Program-made: the position numbers and the translations under genes | The notes under the pieces: model-generated | The model's database searches: none | The model's input: only the letters and a program-made list of their open reading frames with translations | What the model was told of the DNA's origin: nothing | Shown: in pieces, positions 17,144 through 26,163 of the stretch | How positions within the stretch are numbered: position 1 is the first letter of the stretch | Layout: every line of letters starts with the position of its first letter | Assembly (NCBI RefSeq): GCF_001544495.1 | Contig: NZ_FCNZ02000010.1 | Location: forward strand, 62,001-126,000 | Length of the DNA: 64,000 nt | DNA from: Caballeronia telluris | GTDB taxonomy: Bacteria; Pseudomonadota; Gammaproteobacteria; Burkholderiales; Burkholderiaceae | Reading direction: 5' to 3'

Positions 17144-18040
17144 CTAAGCGCCCCCGCGACCCATACCCGCGCATTGCTCGATCATATCGAGCAGCGCGCG
17201 CTTCGCGGCGCTATCCGCGCGCGTGAACGCGAGCCCGATGCCTGCCCGATGACTATCGAGCGCGAGCGGCCGAGCCACGACCTTGGGCGGCAACGCCGCA
17301 GCCGCTTCAGCCGGAATCACGCCGATGCCGAGGCCCGCCGCGACCAGCGCGAGCATCGTGCTGAATTCCCCCAGTTCCTGGGCGATTTCCAGATCGGCGC
17401 CCTGACGCTTCAGCGCGACCAGCATCTCGTCGTGAAAGCCGGGAGCGTAACGCCGCGCCAGAACGAAAGCCGGATGACCATTGAGGTCCGGCGGCCGAAT
17501 CAGCGCAAGCGCCGCAAGCGCATGATCGTCCGGCAAGGCGACGACGAACGGCTCCTCCAGCACGACGCGCGTCTCCAGACCGGCGCCCGTCACCGGCAAC
17601 CGTATCAGTCCGAAGTCGAGCTTGTTGTCGTGCAGCGCGGCGATCTGGTCCGGCGTCGGCATGTCTTTCAGTTCGAGCGTGATGAGCGGATAGCGCGCGT
17701 GCATGCTCCGAATGAGCGTCGGCAAGAGTTTCGGCAGCACCGACGACACGAACGCAATGCGCAGCGTGCCGATCTCCCCGCGCGCCGATAGTCGTGCCGT
17801 CTGTTCGGCGCGCATCGCCTGATGCAGCGTGGCGCGCGCCTCGGGCAGAAAAAGCCGCCCGGTCTCGGTGAGCGCGACCTTGTGGCGGTCGCGTTCGAGG
17901 AGCCGCGCGTCGAGTTCCTCTTCGAGCGCCTTGAGCTGCATGCTCAGCGCCGGCTGGACGATGCACAGCCGTTGCGCGGCCCGTCCGAAATGCAGTTCCT
18001 CCGCGAGCGCCACGAACGCGCGCAGATGCTTCAGTTCCAT
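17144..18040 (-). CDS. LysR-family transcriptional regulator
   Basis: A 298-residue regulator starting MELKHLRAFVALAEELHFGR, with the HTH at residues 1-60 (AAQRLCIVQPALSMQLKALEEEL) and an effector-binding domain thereafter. The N-terminal sequence is of the BenM/CatM-like branch, whose members often sense aromatic or organic acids. It is divergent from the SDR gene and probably controls the five-gene catabolic cluster to its right. The longer upstream reading frame is rejected because the methionine used here gives the standard LysR start. Confidence 0.92.
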   Translation of the reverse strand: MELKHLRAFVALAEELHFGRAAQRLCIVQPALSMQLKALEEELDARLLERDRHKVALTETGRLFLPEARATLHQAMRAEQTARLSARGEIGTLRIAFVSSVLPKLLPTLIRSMHARYPLITLELKDMPTPDQIAALHDNKLDFGLIRLPVTGAGLETRVVLEEPFVVALPDDHALAALALIRPPDLNGHPAFVLARRYAPGFHDEMLVALKRQGADLEIAQELGEFSTMLALVAAGLGIGVIPAEAAAALPPKVVARPLALDSHRAGIGLAFTRADSAAKRALLDMIEQCAGMGRGGA

Positions 18041-18084
18041 GACGTGTCTCCGGTTGCAGGGCGTCCGTCGTCTGTCATCACGAA

Positions 18085-18104
18085 TCATGATAACAGTGTC
18101 ATGA
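18085..18104. promoter_or_regulatory. Candidate LysR operator in the LysR-SDR divergent region
   Basis: Two TCATGA hexamers, each palindromic, lie 14 bp apart centre to centre around TAACAGTG in the 149-bp divergent intergenic region. The spacing places both on a similar helix face. The assignment is positional and symmetry-based only. Confidence 0.35.
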
Positions 18105-18189
18105 AAGACTATTGGCGCGATCGCAGCGCTTCGGGTGAACTGCATACATGCGCAGACAAACCGGAGACGCATCGAATGCGGCCCAGAAC

Positions 18190-18963
18190 ATGAACGAGAC
18201 ATTGCAGCTTTTCAACCTCAGCGGACGACGCGCCCTGATCACCGGTTCCGGACGCGGCATCGGACTCGCGCTGGCGCGCGGCCTCGCGGACGCGGGCGCG
18301 GCGGTCGTCATCAACGATCGCAATCAGCAGAAGGCGTCCACGATCGCAGCGAGCCTTCGCGACGAAGGCTTCGACGCCGACAGCGCCATCTTCGATGTGA
18401 CCGACCGCGTGCAGGTGTCCGAAGCGATCAATGCGTTCGAGGAACGCATTGGCGCCATCGACATCCTCGTGAACAACGCCGGCATCCAGCGCCGTGCGCC
18501 GCTCGAAACCTTCAGCGCCGCCGACTGGAACGATCTGCTGCGCGTCAACCTGGACGGCGCGTTTCACGTCTCCCAGGCCGTCGCGCGGCACATGCTCGCG
18601 CGCGGGCACGGCAAGATCATCAACCTCTGCTCGGTACAGGGCGAACTGGCGCGGCCGGGCATCGCGCCCTACGCGGCGACGAAAGGCGCCATCCGCATGC
18701 TGACCAAGGGCATGTGCGCAGAATGGGCGAGCCGCGGCATTCAGGCCAATGCGCTCGCCCCGGGCTACTTCGCCACCGATCTCAACCGCGCGCTCGTCGA
18801 CGACCCCGCTTTCTCCGACTGGCTGTGCAAGCGCACGCCCGCGGGCCGCTGGGGCCGCGTCGAAGAACTGTGCGGCGCGGCGGTGTTCCTCGCGTCGCGG
18901 GCGTCGGACTTCGTGAACGGACAGACGCTTTTCGTCGATGGCGGGCTGACCAGCGTCGTTTGA
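18190..18963 (+). CDS. SDR-family oxidoreductase (gluconate 5-dehydrogenase-like)
   Basis: A 257-residue classical short-chain dehydrogenase. The cofactor motif is TGSGRGIGLALARG, the NNAG motif is in ILVNNAGIQRR, and the catalytic Ser-Tyr-Lys are in NLCSVQGELARPGIAPYAATKGA. The sequence around NLSGRRALITGSGRGIG and GIQRRAPLETF resembles gluconate 5-dehydrogenases (IdnO/Gno), which interconvert gluconate and 5-ketogluconate. That suggests a sugar-acid substrate. It is the first gene of a LysR-controlled cluster. The start at MNETLQLFNL fits the family better than the upstream methionine. Confidence 0.88.
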   Translation: MNETLQLFNLSGRRALITGSGRGIGLALARGLADAGAAVVINDRNQQKASTIAASLRDEGFDADSAIFDVTDRVQVSEAINAFEERIGAIDILVNNAGIQRRAPLETFSAADWNDLLRVNLDGAFHVSQAVARHMLARGHGKIINLCSVQGELARPGIAPYAATKGAIRMLTKGMCAEWASRGIQANALAPGYFATDLNRALVDDPAFSDWLCKRTPAGRWGRVEELCGAAVFLASRASDFVNGQTLFVDGGLTSVV

Positions 18964-19010
18964 TTTGCCCGCATGCGCGGCACCACAACAAGACATCAAG
19001 GAGACATGGA

Positions 19011-20201
19011 ATGCACTCACCCATTGCGTCGCGGACCCGCTGCGCGCAGGCGCTCGCCGGCTTGACTATCGCCTTCACGGCTTGCGCCTCGCCTGCCGCC
19101 GACTGGATCGTCTCGGGCAACGACGGCAAGTATCAGCGCGTCGAAGGCCGCGATACCTTCCCCGACAATCCCGGGCCCGACACGCTGACCGTCCTCGACG
19201 CCAGCCGCTTCCCGCCACGAGTCAAAGTGCAGGTGGAGGTCGAAAACGGCATCCAGGGTCCGCCCCAGGCGGTCGCGATCACGCCCGATGCGGCCGTCGC
19301 GCTGGTCGGCGCGCCGACGCGCTATGACCGCGCGGCCAAGAAGCTGCTGATGGATTCGTTCGTGCAGGTGGTCGACTTGCGGGCGTCGCCGCCCGCCGTC
19401 AGCCGGCTCGATATCGGCAGTCATCCGCAGGGCATCGCGATCGACCGCGCCGGGCGCCTCGCGCTCGTCGCGTGCATCGACGGCAGCGTGGCGGTGCTCG
19501 GCATCGAAGGAAACCGCGTGACGCTCGCGGACACGCTCAAGATCGCGCAGAAGCGTCTTTCCGGCGTGAGTTTCACGCACGACGGCCGGCACGCACTGGT
19601 CGCCTTGCGCGACGAACAAGGCGTCGCCATGCTGAACATCGCCGACGGCCGCGTGACCGACAGCGGCGTGCGCCTGTCGAGCGGTGTCGCGCCCTACACC
19701 ATCGACGTGTCCAGCGACGGCAAATGGGCCGTCGTGAGCGACGTCGGACTGGCCGGGCTGCCCTCCTACGCCGGCAAGCTCGCGGGCGACGCCGACACCG
19801 TCACGCTGATCGACGTGTCGCACGAGCCGTTTCGCGCAGTCCAGCACATCACGGTGCCGTCGCTGCCCGAGGGCGTGGCGATCTCACCCGACGGCAAGTG
19901 GATCGGCGTCCAGTCGATGGACGGCTCCAACCTGAGCCCCGACAACCCCGGCCGCCATTCGCGCGGCAAGGTCCTGCTCTTCGCGATTCGCGACGGGCAA
20001 GCCGTGAAAGTCTCGGAAGCGCCTGGCGGAGAAGCCGCCCAGGGCATCGTGTTCACCGCCGACAGCAAGCATCTGGTCGTGCAGTTCAACGTCGAGAAGC
20101 AGCTCGCGTTTTTCGCGGTGAACGGCGGCCAGTTGCGCGATACCGGCGAGCGGATCGCGCTGACGGGCGGCCCGTCGTCGCTTCGCACGATGCCGCGCTG
20201 A
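19011..20201 (+). CDS. Exported beta-propeller protein (YVTN/lactonase-like)
   Basis: A 396-residue protein with a signal peptide (MHSPIASRTRCAQALAGLTIAFTACASPAA, cleavage near residue 30) and repeated propeller strands such as PQAVAITPDAAVALVGAP, PQGIAIDRAGRLALVACIDG and PEGVAISPDGKWIGVQSMDG. These match the seven-bladed YVTN/6-phosphogluconolactonase-like superfamily. Acting in the periplasm, it could open a sugar lactone before uptake or simply bind a ligand. It lies between the SDR and the 2-hydroxyacid dehydrogenase and is likely in their operon. An AAGGAGA ribosome site precedes the start. Function is inferred only from the fold. Confidence 0.75.
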   Translation: MHSPIASRTRCAQALAGLTIAFTACASPAADWIVSGNDGKYQRVEGRDTFPDNPGPDTLTVLDASRFPPRVKVQVEVENGIQGPPQAVAITPDAAVALVGAPTRYDRAAKKLLMDSFVQVVDLRASPPAVSRLDIGSHPQGIAIDRAGRLALVACIDGSVAVLGIEGNRVTLADTLKIAQKRLSGVSFTHDGRHALVALRDEQGVAMLNIADGRVTDSGVRLSSGVAPYTIDVSSDGKWAVVSDVGLAGLPSYAGKLAGDADTVTLIDVSHEPFRAVQHITVPSLPEGVAISPDGKWIGVQSMDGSNLSPDNPGRHSRGKVLLFAIRDGQAVKVSEAPGGEAAQGIVFTADSKHLVVQFNVEKQLAFFAVNGGQLRDTGERIALTGGPSSLRTMPR

Positions 20202-20243
20202 GGCATCCGTCATTCAGCTTTATTCAGAAAGAGGACAGAAGCC

Positions 20244-21236
20244 ATGTCAACGCAACGCACGGCACGCAAGCACGTCGTGGTCTTCCGCAAGATTCCGGAC
20301 GACCTGCTCGAACGCATCCGCGAATGGCACGACGTAACCCTCGCCGACCCGCGACGCGCGGACGAATTGCCGCGCTTCCGGGACGCGCTCCCCGACGCCG
20401 ATGGCCTGATCGGTTCGAGCTTCAGACTGGGCGAACAGGAACTCGACCGGGCAGCGCGCCTGCGGGTGATTTCGAGCATTTCGGTCGGCGTCGACAACTA
20501 CGATCTCGCCTGCCTGAAGCGGCGCGGCATCACGCTGTGCCACACGCCGGGCGTCCTGACCGAGACGACCGCCGACACCGTGTTCGCGCTGATCATCGCG
20601 GCGTCGAGGCGTCTCGTCGAACTGTCGAACCATGTGCGCGAAGGCGGCTGGACGCGCAATATCGGCGAAGACCGGTTCGGCTGGGACGTGCACGGCAAGA
20701 CGCTCGGCGTGCTGGGTTTCGGCCGGATCGGGCAGGCGGTGGCGCGGCGCGCGGCGCTCGGGTTCGACATGCCGGTGATTTTTCACGATCCGTTCGACGT
20801 GCAGGTGCCGCCGTCGCTCGCGCAACACGCGGTGCGCGCGTCCTTCGACGACGTGCTCGGTCGCGCGGACATCGTGGCCCTCACCCTGCCCCTCTCCGAC
20901 GAAACACGCGGCCTGATGGACGCGCGGGCGTTCTCCGCGATGAAACCCGGCGCGATCTTCGTCAACGGCTCGCGCGGCGCGATCGTGCGCGAGGACGCGC
21001 TCCTTGCTGCACTCGACAGCGGTCACTTGCGCGCGGCGGGCCTCGATGTCTTCGCGGTCGAACCGCTCCCGCAGGATTCGCCGCTGCGCATGCATCCGAA
21101 GGTGACGCCCTTTCCGCACATCGGGTCGGCGACGCACGAGACGCGGCGCGCGATGGCCGAACTCGCCACCGAAAACCTGTTGCGCGTGCTCGACGGCGAA
21201 CCGGCCGTCGCGGCTTACGACCTGTCGAAGGGATAG
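20244..21236 (+). CDS. D-2-hydroxyacid dehydrogenase (GhrB/2-ketogluconate reductase-like)
   Basis: A 330-residue NAD(P)-dependent dehydrogenase. The Rossmann motif is LGVLGFGRIGQAVARRAA, the catalytic Arg is in FVNGSRGAIV, the Glu in DVFAVEPLP and the His in TPFPHIGSATHETR. The closest family features (VLTETTADTVFALIIAASRR) are those of glyoxylate/hydroxypyruvate/2-ketogluconate reductases of the GhrB/TkrA branch. In this cluster it would reduce or oxidise a 2-keto or 2-hydroxy sugar acid. It is separated by 7 bp from the AroE-like gene. Confidence 0.9.
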   Translation: MSTQRTARKHVVVFRKIPDDLLERIREWHDVTLADPRRADELPRFRDALPDADGLIGSSFRLGEQELDRAARLRVISSISVGVDNYDLACLKRRGITLCHTPGVLTETTADTVFALIIAASRRLVELSNHVREGGWTRNIGEDRFGWDVHGKTLGVLGFGRIGQAVARRAALGFDMPVIFHDPFDVQVPPSLAQHAVRASFDDVLGRADIVALTLPLSDETRGLMDARAFSAMKPGAIFVNGSRGAIVREDALLAALDSGHLRAAGLDVFAVEPLPQDSPLRMHPKVTPFPHIGSATHETRRAMAELATENLLRVLDGEPAVAAYDLSKG

Positions 21237-21243
21237 AGCGACC

Positions 21244-22059
21244 ATGCCTCATTCGATTCCAGCCCTTTGCGGCTCCCTGGCCGGCCAGCCGTTCACCTTC
21301 AACGTGAAGGTGCACAACGCGGCGTACCGCGCCCTCGGCGTGGACTACACGTTCGTCAGCTTCGGCATCGACGATGCCGCCGGCGCAATCGGCGCGATGC
21401 GCACGCTCGGCATTCGCGGGCTGAACGTGACGATGCCGCACAAGCAGGCCGTCGTCCCGCACCTCGACGCGCTCGACGAAACCGCGCGCGAAATCGGCGC
21501 CGTGAACACGATCGACAATCGCGACGGCCGCCTGACCGGCTACAACACCGACTGCACGGGCGCCGTGCGCGCGCTCGAAGAAGTGACGCCGCTCGACGGC
21601 CGGCGCGTCGCGCTGCTCGGCGCTGGCGGCGCGGCGCGCGCCATCGCCTGGGGCGCGCGCCGCGCCGGCGCCCGGGTGACGCTGTTCAACCGCACCGCGT
21701 CGCGCGCACAGGAACTGGCCCGCGACTTCGGGCTCGCGTTCGGCGGCGACCTGAGCGACTTCGACCCTGCCGCATTCGATGGCGTCGTCAACGCGACGGC
21801 GGCCGGGTTCCGCGCGCCGGACGTCAACCCGTTGCGCGTCGGGCAGCTTGCGCCGCATCTGTTCGTCATGGACGCGGCGTTCATTCCCGTGCGCACGAAG
21901 CTGATCCGCGAAGCCGCTGAGGCCGGATGCCGCGTGGTCGACGGAACGCGGATGTTGCTGCATCAATTCTGCGGGCAGATCGAACTGTATACGGGCACGC
22001 CCGCCCCGCTCGACGTGATGAGCGCGGCCTTGCTCGACGAGATCGAACGAGTCGGCTAG
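21244..22059 (+). CDS. Shikimate dehydrogenase-like protein (AroE paralogue), atypical substrate motif
   Basis: A 271-residue AroE-fold protein. The NADP-binding motif LLGAGGAARAIAWGARR, the catalytic Lys in NVTMPHKQAV and the Asp in GYNTDCTGAV are all conserved. The N-terminal shikimate-binding motif, normally S-x-S before P-x-I-H-N, reads QPFTFNVKVHN here, so both hydroxyl-bearing serines are lost. The enzyme therefore probably uses a substrate other than shikimate, such as a quinate-, hydroxy-acid- or cyclitol-type compound. It is downstream of the 2-hydroxyacid dehydrogenase in the same cluster. A second AroE-like gene lies at 57856. Confidence 0.85.
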   Translation: MPHSIPALCGSLAGQPFTFNVKVHNAAYRALGVDYTFVSFGIDDAAGAIGAMRTLGIRGLNVTMPHKQAVVPHLDALDETAREIGAVNTIDNRDGRLTGYNTDCTGAVRALEEVTPLDGRRVALLGAGGAARAIAWGARRAGARVTLFNRTASRAQELARDFGLAFGGDLSDFDPAAFDGVVNATAAGFRAPDVNPLRVGQLAPHLFVMDAAFIPVRTKLIREAAEAGCRVVDGTRMLLHQFCGQIELYTGTPAPLDVMSAALLDEIERVG

Positions 22060-22241
22060 CCCCGGCGGCCCGTCTCGACGAAGGAAAGCGCGGCCAGAAC
22101 GGTCCGGCGCCTCGCGACAAGACGAGGACGGATTCAGCGCGTTGTCGATCCGGTCAGAAGCGGCGCTCGCGCGCCGCATTGCAGAGCGGACCGCCCGGAT
22201 CACAGGTGATCGGGCACGGCATCCACATTGGAGGAGACATC

Positions 22242-23678
22242 ATGAAACACCAGCACACCATCGCGGCCACCCCGGGCGACGCCTGCACCGACGCCGGCGC
22301 CCGCAAGCAGGAGGTCACGACCGCCGATCTGTATCGCGCGGCGTGGGCCGCGTCGCTTGGCAGCGCGCTCGAATACTACGACTTCGCGCTGTACAACCTC
22401 GCGTCGGCGCTGATCTTCGGGCCGCTGTTCTTCCCGTCGAGCGATCCGAGCATCGGCCTGATTGCGAGCTTCGGCGCGTATTTTCTGGGCTTCGCGATCC
22501 GGCCCGTGGGCGGCATCATCTTCGGGACGCTCGGCGACCGCTATGGCCGCAAGTTCGTGCTGATGGCGACGATCCTGCTGATGGGCGTCGCCAGCACGCT
22601 CATCGGCCTGTTGCCCACCTACGCGAGTGCCGGCATCTGGGCTCCGATCCTGCTCGTCGGCTGCCGTCTGCTGCAGGGGCTCGGCGCCGGCGCGGAACAG
22701 GCCGGCGCCGCGGTGCTGATGGCCGAATACGCGCCCGCGAAGCGGCGCGGCTATTTCGCGGCGCTGCCGTTCATGGGCGTGCTGCTCGGCACGGTGATGG
22801 CCGCCGCGATCTACTTCGCGCTCGTGCGCGTCGAGGACATCTCGCAAAGCTGGCTCTGGCGCGTCCCGTTCCTGCTGAGCGTCGTCATCATCGCGGTGGC
22901 GGTCTGGATCCGGCTGAAGCTCAAGGAATCGCCGTCGTTCGCGAAGCTCGAAGCGCGCCAGCAAGTCAACGACAGTCCGCTGAAACACCTCCTCAAGCAT
23001 TCGAAGCCGACGCTCCTGAAGGTCATCGGCATGCGGATGGCGGAGAACGGCGGTTCGTCGATCTATCAGTCGCTTGCCATCAGCTACATCGCGACCGCGA
23101 CCGGTCTCAAGGGATCGATCGGTCCGATCGCGCTGCTGTTGGCCGGCGCGTCGGGCGCGGTGATCATCCCGTTGACCGGCATGCTGAGCGACCGCTTCGG
23201 ACGGATTCCCGTCTATCGCGCGTTCGCCGTGTATCAGTTGCTGCTCGCCTATCCGACCTGGTGGGTGCTGAGTCTCGGCAACGCGACGGCGAGCGTCGCG
23301 ATGCTGTGTGTCGCCCTCGCCGGTGTGTGGGGCATGTTCGCGACACAAGGCGCGCTGCTGCCCGAACTCTTCGGCGCGCAGCACCGGTACGCGGGCGTCG
23401 CGGTGGGGCGCGAGGTGTCGGCGGTCATCGCGGGCGGGGTGGCGCCGCTCATCGGCGCATCGATCATCGCCTGGGCGACCACGCACTGGGGCGGCAGCCA
23501 GGGCACCATCCTTGCGTGGATTCCGCTCGCCACTTACGTCGCGATTCTGAGCGCGATCGGCGTGGTGACGACGTGGTACACGCCTGAGACGCGCGGCCGC
23601 GATCTCGACGACTTGCGAGACGCCGCCGAAGTTCCGATGGCCCCGGCCGATCATCCCGTGGTCCGGCAGTCTTTATAG
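22242..23678 (+). CDS. MFS transporter, metabolite:H+ symporter (MHS) family
   Basis: A 478-residue inner-membrane transporter with twelve predicted helices. Family marks are SLGSALEYYDFALYNLAS near residue 35 (the MHS D-F motif), GTLGDRYGRKFVLM (motif A) and RLLQGLGAGAEQAGA. MHS proteins import organic acids and related metabolites with protons. A GAGGAGA ribosome site lies just before the ATG. It ends the LysR-controlled cluster, separated from the AroE-like gene by 182 bp containing a GATCA/TGATC palindrome. A terminator follows. Confidence 0.92.
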   Translation: MKHQHTIAATPGDACTDAGARKQEVTTADLYRAAWAASLGSALEYYDFALYNLASALIFGPLFFPSSDPSIGLIASFGAYFLGFAIRPVGGIIFGTLGDRYGRKFVLMATILLMGVASTLIGLLPTYASAGIWAPILLVGCRLLQGLGAGAEQAGAAVLMAEYAPAKRRGYFAALPFMGVLLGTVMAAAIYFALVRVEDISQSWLWRVPFLLSVVIIAVAVWIRLKLKESPSFAKLEARQQVNDSPLKHLLKHSKPTLLKVIGMRMAENGGSSIYQSLAISYIATATGLKGSIGPIALLLAGASGAVIIPLTGMLSDRFGRIPVYRAFAVYQLLLAYPTWWVLSLGNATASVAMLCVALAGVWGMFATQGALLPELFGAQHRYAGVAVGREVSAVIAGGVAPLIGASIIAWATTHWGGSQGTILAWIPLATYVAILSAIGVVTTWYTPETRGRDLDDLRDAAEVPMAPADHPVVRQSL

Positions 23679-23708
23679 CGAGCGACGGCTCGGGACGGTT
23701 TTCCCCGC

Positions 23709-23746
23709 ACGGCTGCTTCGACACGTTCGAAGCAGCCGTTTTCTTT
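23709..23746 (+). terminator. Rho-independent terminator after the MHS transporter
   Basis: A CGGCTGCTTCG / CGAAGCAGCCG stem with a short loop is followed by TTTTCTTTT. It lies about 30 bp after the stop codon and marks the end of the LysR-controlled cluster. Confidence 0.9.
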
Positions 23747-23828
23747 TGGCGTGTCCGATGCCTTTCGTCAGTCCAATTCCCCCGTCTGATCACCGCGTAA
23801 TCCCCGATTTCCTGCTGATCACACCTCA

Positions 23829-23847
23829 TGGTCTACTCATCACACCA
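23829..23847. promoter_or_regulatory. Operator-like box upstream of the ACS transporter
   Basis: The 19-bp sequence begins TGGT, ends ACCA and has CTCATCA in its centre. Its twin lies at 28812-28830 before the GntR gene; TGGT, CTCATCA and ACCA are identical and at identical spacing, and TAA follows one base later in both. It lies 53 bp before the transporter start and is the best candidate for the GntR operator. Confidence 0.6.
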
Positions 23848-23899
23848 GTAAAGACAAAAAACGATTCCACATCCATCCCACGAAGTCGGAGGAGGCGAA

Positions 23900-25270
23900 A
23901 TGCAAAGTGCAGCAGATCTCCAGGCGGTCGAAAAATCGGCCATACGCAAGGTGTCGCTACGTCTCGTGCCCTTCGTGGCACTGATGTTCTTCATCAACTT
24001 CCTCGACCGGACCGCGATCTCCTTCGCCGGCCCCAACGGGATGACCAAGGATCTCGGTCTCACCGCCGCGCAGTTCGGGCTCGCGGCCGGCGTGTTCTTC
24101 ATCGGCTACATCCTGCTCGAAATCCCGAGCAATCTCGCGCTCCACAAGTTCGGCGCCCGCCGCTGGCTCGCGCGGATCATGGTGACGTGGGGCATCGTCG
24201 CCCTGCTCTTCACCTGGGTCAGCAGCATTCCGGGTCTCTATACGCTGCGCTTCCTGCTGGGCGTCGCGGAAGCCGGCTTCTTTCCCGGCGCGATCCTGTT
24301 CCTCAGCATGTGGGTGCCGGCGCGCCATCGCAGCCACATCCTCGCGCTGTTCTATCTCGCGCAGCCGCTCACCATCGTGATCGGCGCGCCGGTCGCGGCG
24401 CTCCTCATCGAAGCGCATGGCGCCTTCGGCCTCGCGGGCTGGCGGATCATGTTCTTCGGCGTCGCGGTGCCGGCGATCATCGTCGGGTTCATCGCGTGGT
24501 TCTATCTCGCCGATCGCCCGTCGCAGGCGAAATGGCTCACGCCCGCCGAGCAGAACTGGCTCACCGCCGAACTCGAAGCCGAGGAACGGGCGAAAACCGT
24601 CGCCGCCGCGCCGCACACGCTGCGTCCCGGCGCCGCGATGACGAGCGGCCGCGTGTGGGTGTTCGCGCTGATGTACTTCGGCCTGATCTACGGCCTCTAC
24701 GCGCTGGCGTTCTTCCTGCCGACGATCATCGGCGGCTTCGAAGGCCGGTTCGGCACGCACTTCAACGTGTTCCAGAAAGGCCTGATCACCGCGATTCCGT
24801 ATTTGCCGGCCGCCCTCGCCCTGTTCCTTTGGAGCCGCAACGCAACGAAACGCGGCGTGCGGGCCTGGCACATCGGCATTCCGGCGCTGATCGGCGCGGC
24901 GAGCATTCCACTTGCGCTCTACATGAAATCGCCGACCGCGAGCATCGCCGTCATCACGGTCACGGCCTGCGCGATCTTCTCCGCGCTGCCGAACTTCTGG
25001 GCGCTGCCCGCGCGCTTTTTGTCCGGCGCGGCAGCCGCAGCCGGAATCGCGCTCATCAACACGGTCGGCAATCTCGCCGGATTCGTCGCGCCGTACATCA
25101 CGGGCGCCGTGAAGGACGCGACCGGTTCCTACCAGGCGCCGATGTTCATCGTCGGGGCGTTCATGCTGATGTCCGCGGGACTCGCGTTCGCGATCGGCTC
25201 GACCTCGCGTCGCCCGGCCGCCGAAGCGTCCGTCTCGGTCGGCCTGAACGCACATTCGCACACGAAATAA
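23900..25270 (+). CDS. MFS transporter, ACS (anion:cation symporter) family
   Basis: A 456-residue transporter with twelve predicted helices. The ACS signature is seen in FFINFLDRTAISFAGPNGM near residue 30 and in GYILLEIPSNLALHKFGARRWLAR. ACS members carry tartrate, hexuronates, galactonate and similar sugar acids. Placed first in the apionate-type operon, it is probably the uptake system for the operon's sugar acid. A GAGGAGG ribosome site and the shared operator-like box precede it. The next gene begins 37 bp downstream. Confidence 0.92.
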   Translation: MQSAADLQAVEKSAIRKVSLRLVPFVALMFFINFLDRTAISFAGPNGMTKDLGLTAAQFGLAAGVFFIGYILLEIPSNLALHKFGARRWLARIMVTWGIVALLFTWVSSIPGLYTLRFLLGVAEAGFFPGAILFLSMWVPARHRSHILALFYLAQPLTIVIGAPVAALLIEAHGAFGLAGWRIMFFGVAVPAIIVGFIAWFYLADRPSQAKWLTPAEQNWLTAELEAEERAKTVAAAPHTLRPGAAMTSGRVWVFALMYFGLIYGLYALAFFLPTIIGGFEGRFGTHFNVFQKGLITAIPYLPAALALFLWSRNATKRGVRAWHIGIPALIGAASIPLALYMKSPTASIAVITVTACAIFSALPNFWALPARFLSGAAAAAGIALINTVGNLAGFVAPYITGAVKDATGSYQAPMFIVGAFMLMSAGLAFAIGSTSRRPAAEASVSVGLNAHSHTK

Positions 25271-25306
25271 GCGCTTCGACGTACTCACTCTCTGGAGACA
25301 AACGAA

Positions 25307-26137
25307 ATGACCGAAAAGATCGCGCTCTTTGGCGCGGGCGGAAAGATGGGCTACCGCCTGACGAGCAACCTGCTGAAATCGGATTACCGCGTCGCGCACG
25401 TCGAGCCGGGCGAAGGCGGCAGAAAACGGCTGAAGGACGACCTGGGCGTCGAATGCGTGTCGGCGGACGCGGCCATCGACGGCGCCGATGTCGTGATCCT
25501 CGCCGTGCCCGACACGCTGATCGGCAAGCTGAGTCACGAGATCGCACCGAAGCTGCGTGCCGGCACGATGGTGATGACGCTCGATGCCGCAGCGCCCTTC
25601 GCCGGCCATCTGCCGGCTCGCCCCGACCTGACCTACTTCGTCGCGCATCCGTGCCATCCGCTGATCTTCAACGACGAATCGACGACCGAGGGGCGCCGCG
25701 ACTTCTTCGGCGGCGCCCACGCGAAGCAGTCGATCACGAGCGCGCTGATGCAGGGCCCGGAGGAAGCGTTCGATCTGGGCGAGGCGGTCGCGAAAGTGAT
25801 CTACGCGCCGATCCTGCGCTCGTACCGGCTGACGGTCGACCAGATGGCGCTGCTGGAGCCGGGTCTCTCCGAGACGATCTGCGCGACCCTGCTCTACGTG
25901 ATGCGCGAAGCGATGGAGGAAACCGTGAAGCGCGGCGTGCCGAAGGAAGCGGCGCGCGATTTCCTGCTCGGTCACATGAACATCCTGGGCGCGGTGATCT
26001 TCAACGAAATCCCGGGCGCGTTCTCCGACGCCTGCAACAAGGCGATCGAGTTCGGCAAGCCGCGCCTCATGCGCGACGACTGGAAGAACGTCTTCGAGCG
26101 CGAGGAAATCGCCGAAAGCATCCGCCGCATCACCTGA
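25307..26137 (+). CDS. apnO: D-apionate oxidoisomerase-like NAD-binding protein (ApnO-type)
   Basis: A 276-residue Rossmann-fold protein with FGAGGKMGYRLTSNL at residues 8-22 and a helical 6-phosphogluconate-dehydrogenase-like C-terminal domain (about 150-270). The central stretch VAHPCHPLIFNDE is typical of the ApnO group. In the described apionate pathway, ApnO converts D-apionate to 3-oxo-isoapionate with NAD. The neighbours (a RuBisCO-like protein and a DUF1537 kinase) are the expected partners, so the assignment rests on both sequence and context. Other 4-carbon sugar acids remain possible. Confidence 0.75.
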   Translation: MTEKIALFGAGGKMGYRLTSNLLKSDYRVAHVEPGEGGRKRLKDDLGVECVSADAAIDGADVVILAVPDTLIGKLSHEIAPKLRAGTMVMTLDAAAPFAGHLPARPDLTYFVAHPCHPLIFNDESTTEGRRDFFGGAHAKQSITSALMQGPEEAFDLGEAVAKVIYAPILRSYRLTVDQMALLEPGLSETICATLLYVMREAMEETVKRGVPKEAARDFLLGHMNILGAVIFNEIPGAFSDACNKAIEFGKPRLMRDDWKNVFEREEIAESIRRIT

Positions 26138-26163
26138 AACCGCACTCGTCGAGGAAACTCATC

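Noticed and set aside
18135..20201. Apparent fusion of an N-terminal region to the beta-propeller protein
   Set aside because: The N-terminal part is an out-of-frame reading of the SDR gene. The propeller has its own signal peptide and ribosome site at 19011.
22192..22215. GATCA/TGATC palindrome before the MHS transporter considered as a shared operator with the apionate operon
   Set aside because: GATCAC-like strings recur near 23776 and 23813, but they do not share the spacing or flanks of this palindrome, so no common operator could be defined.
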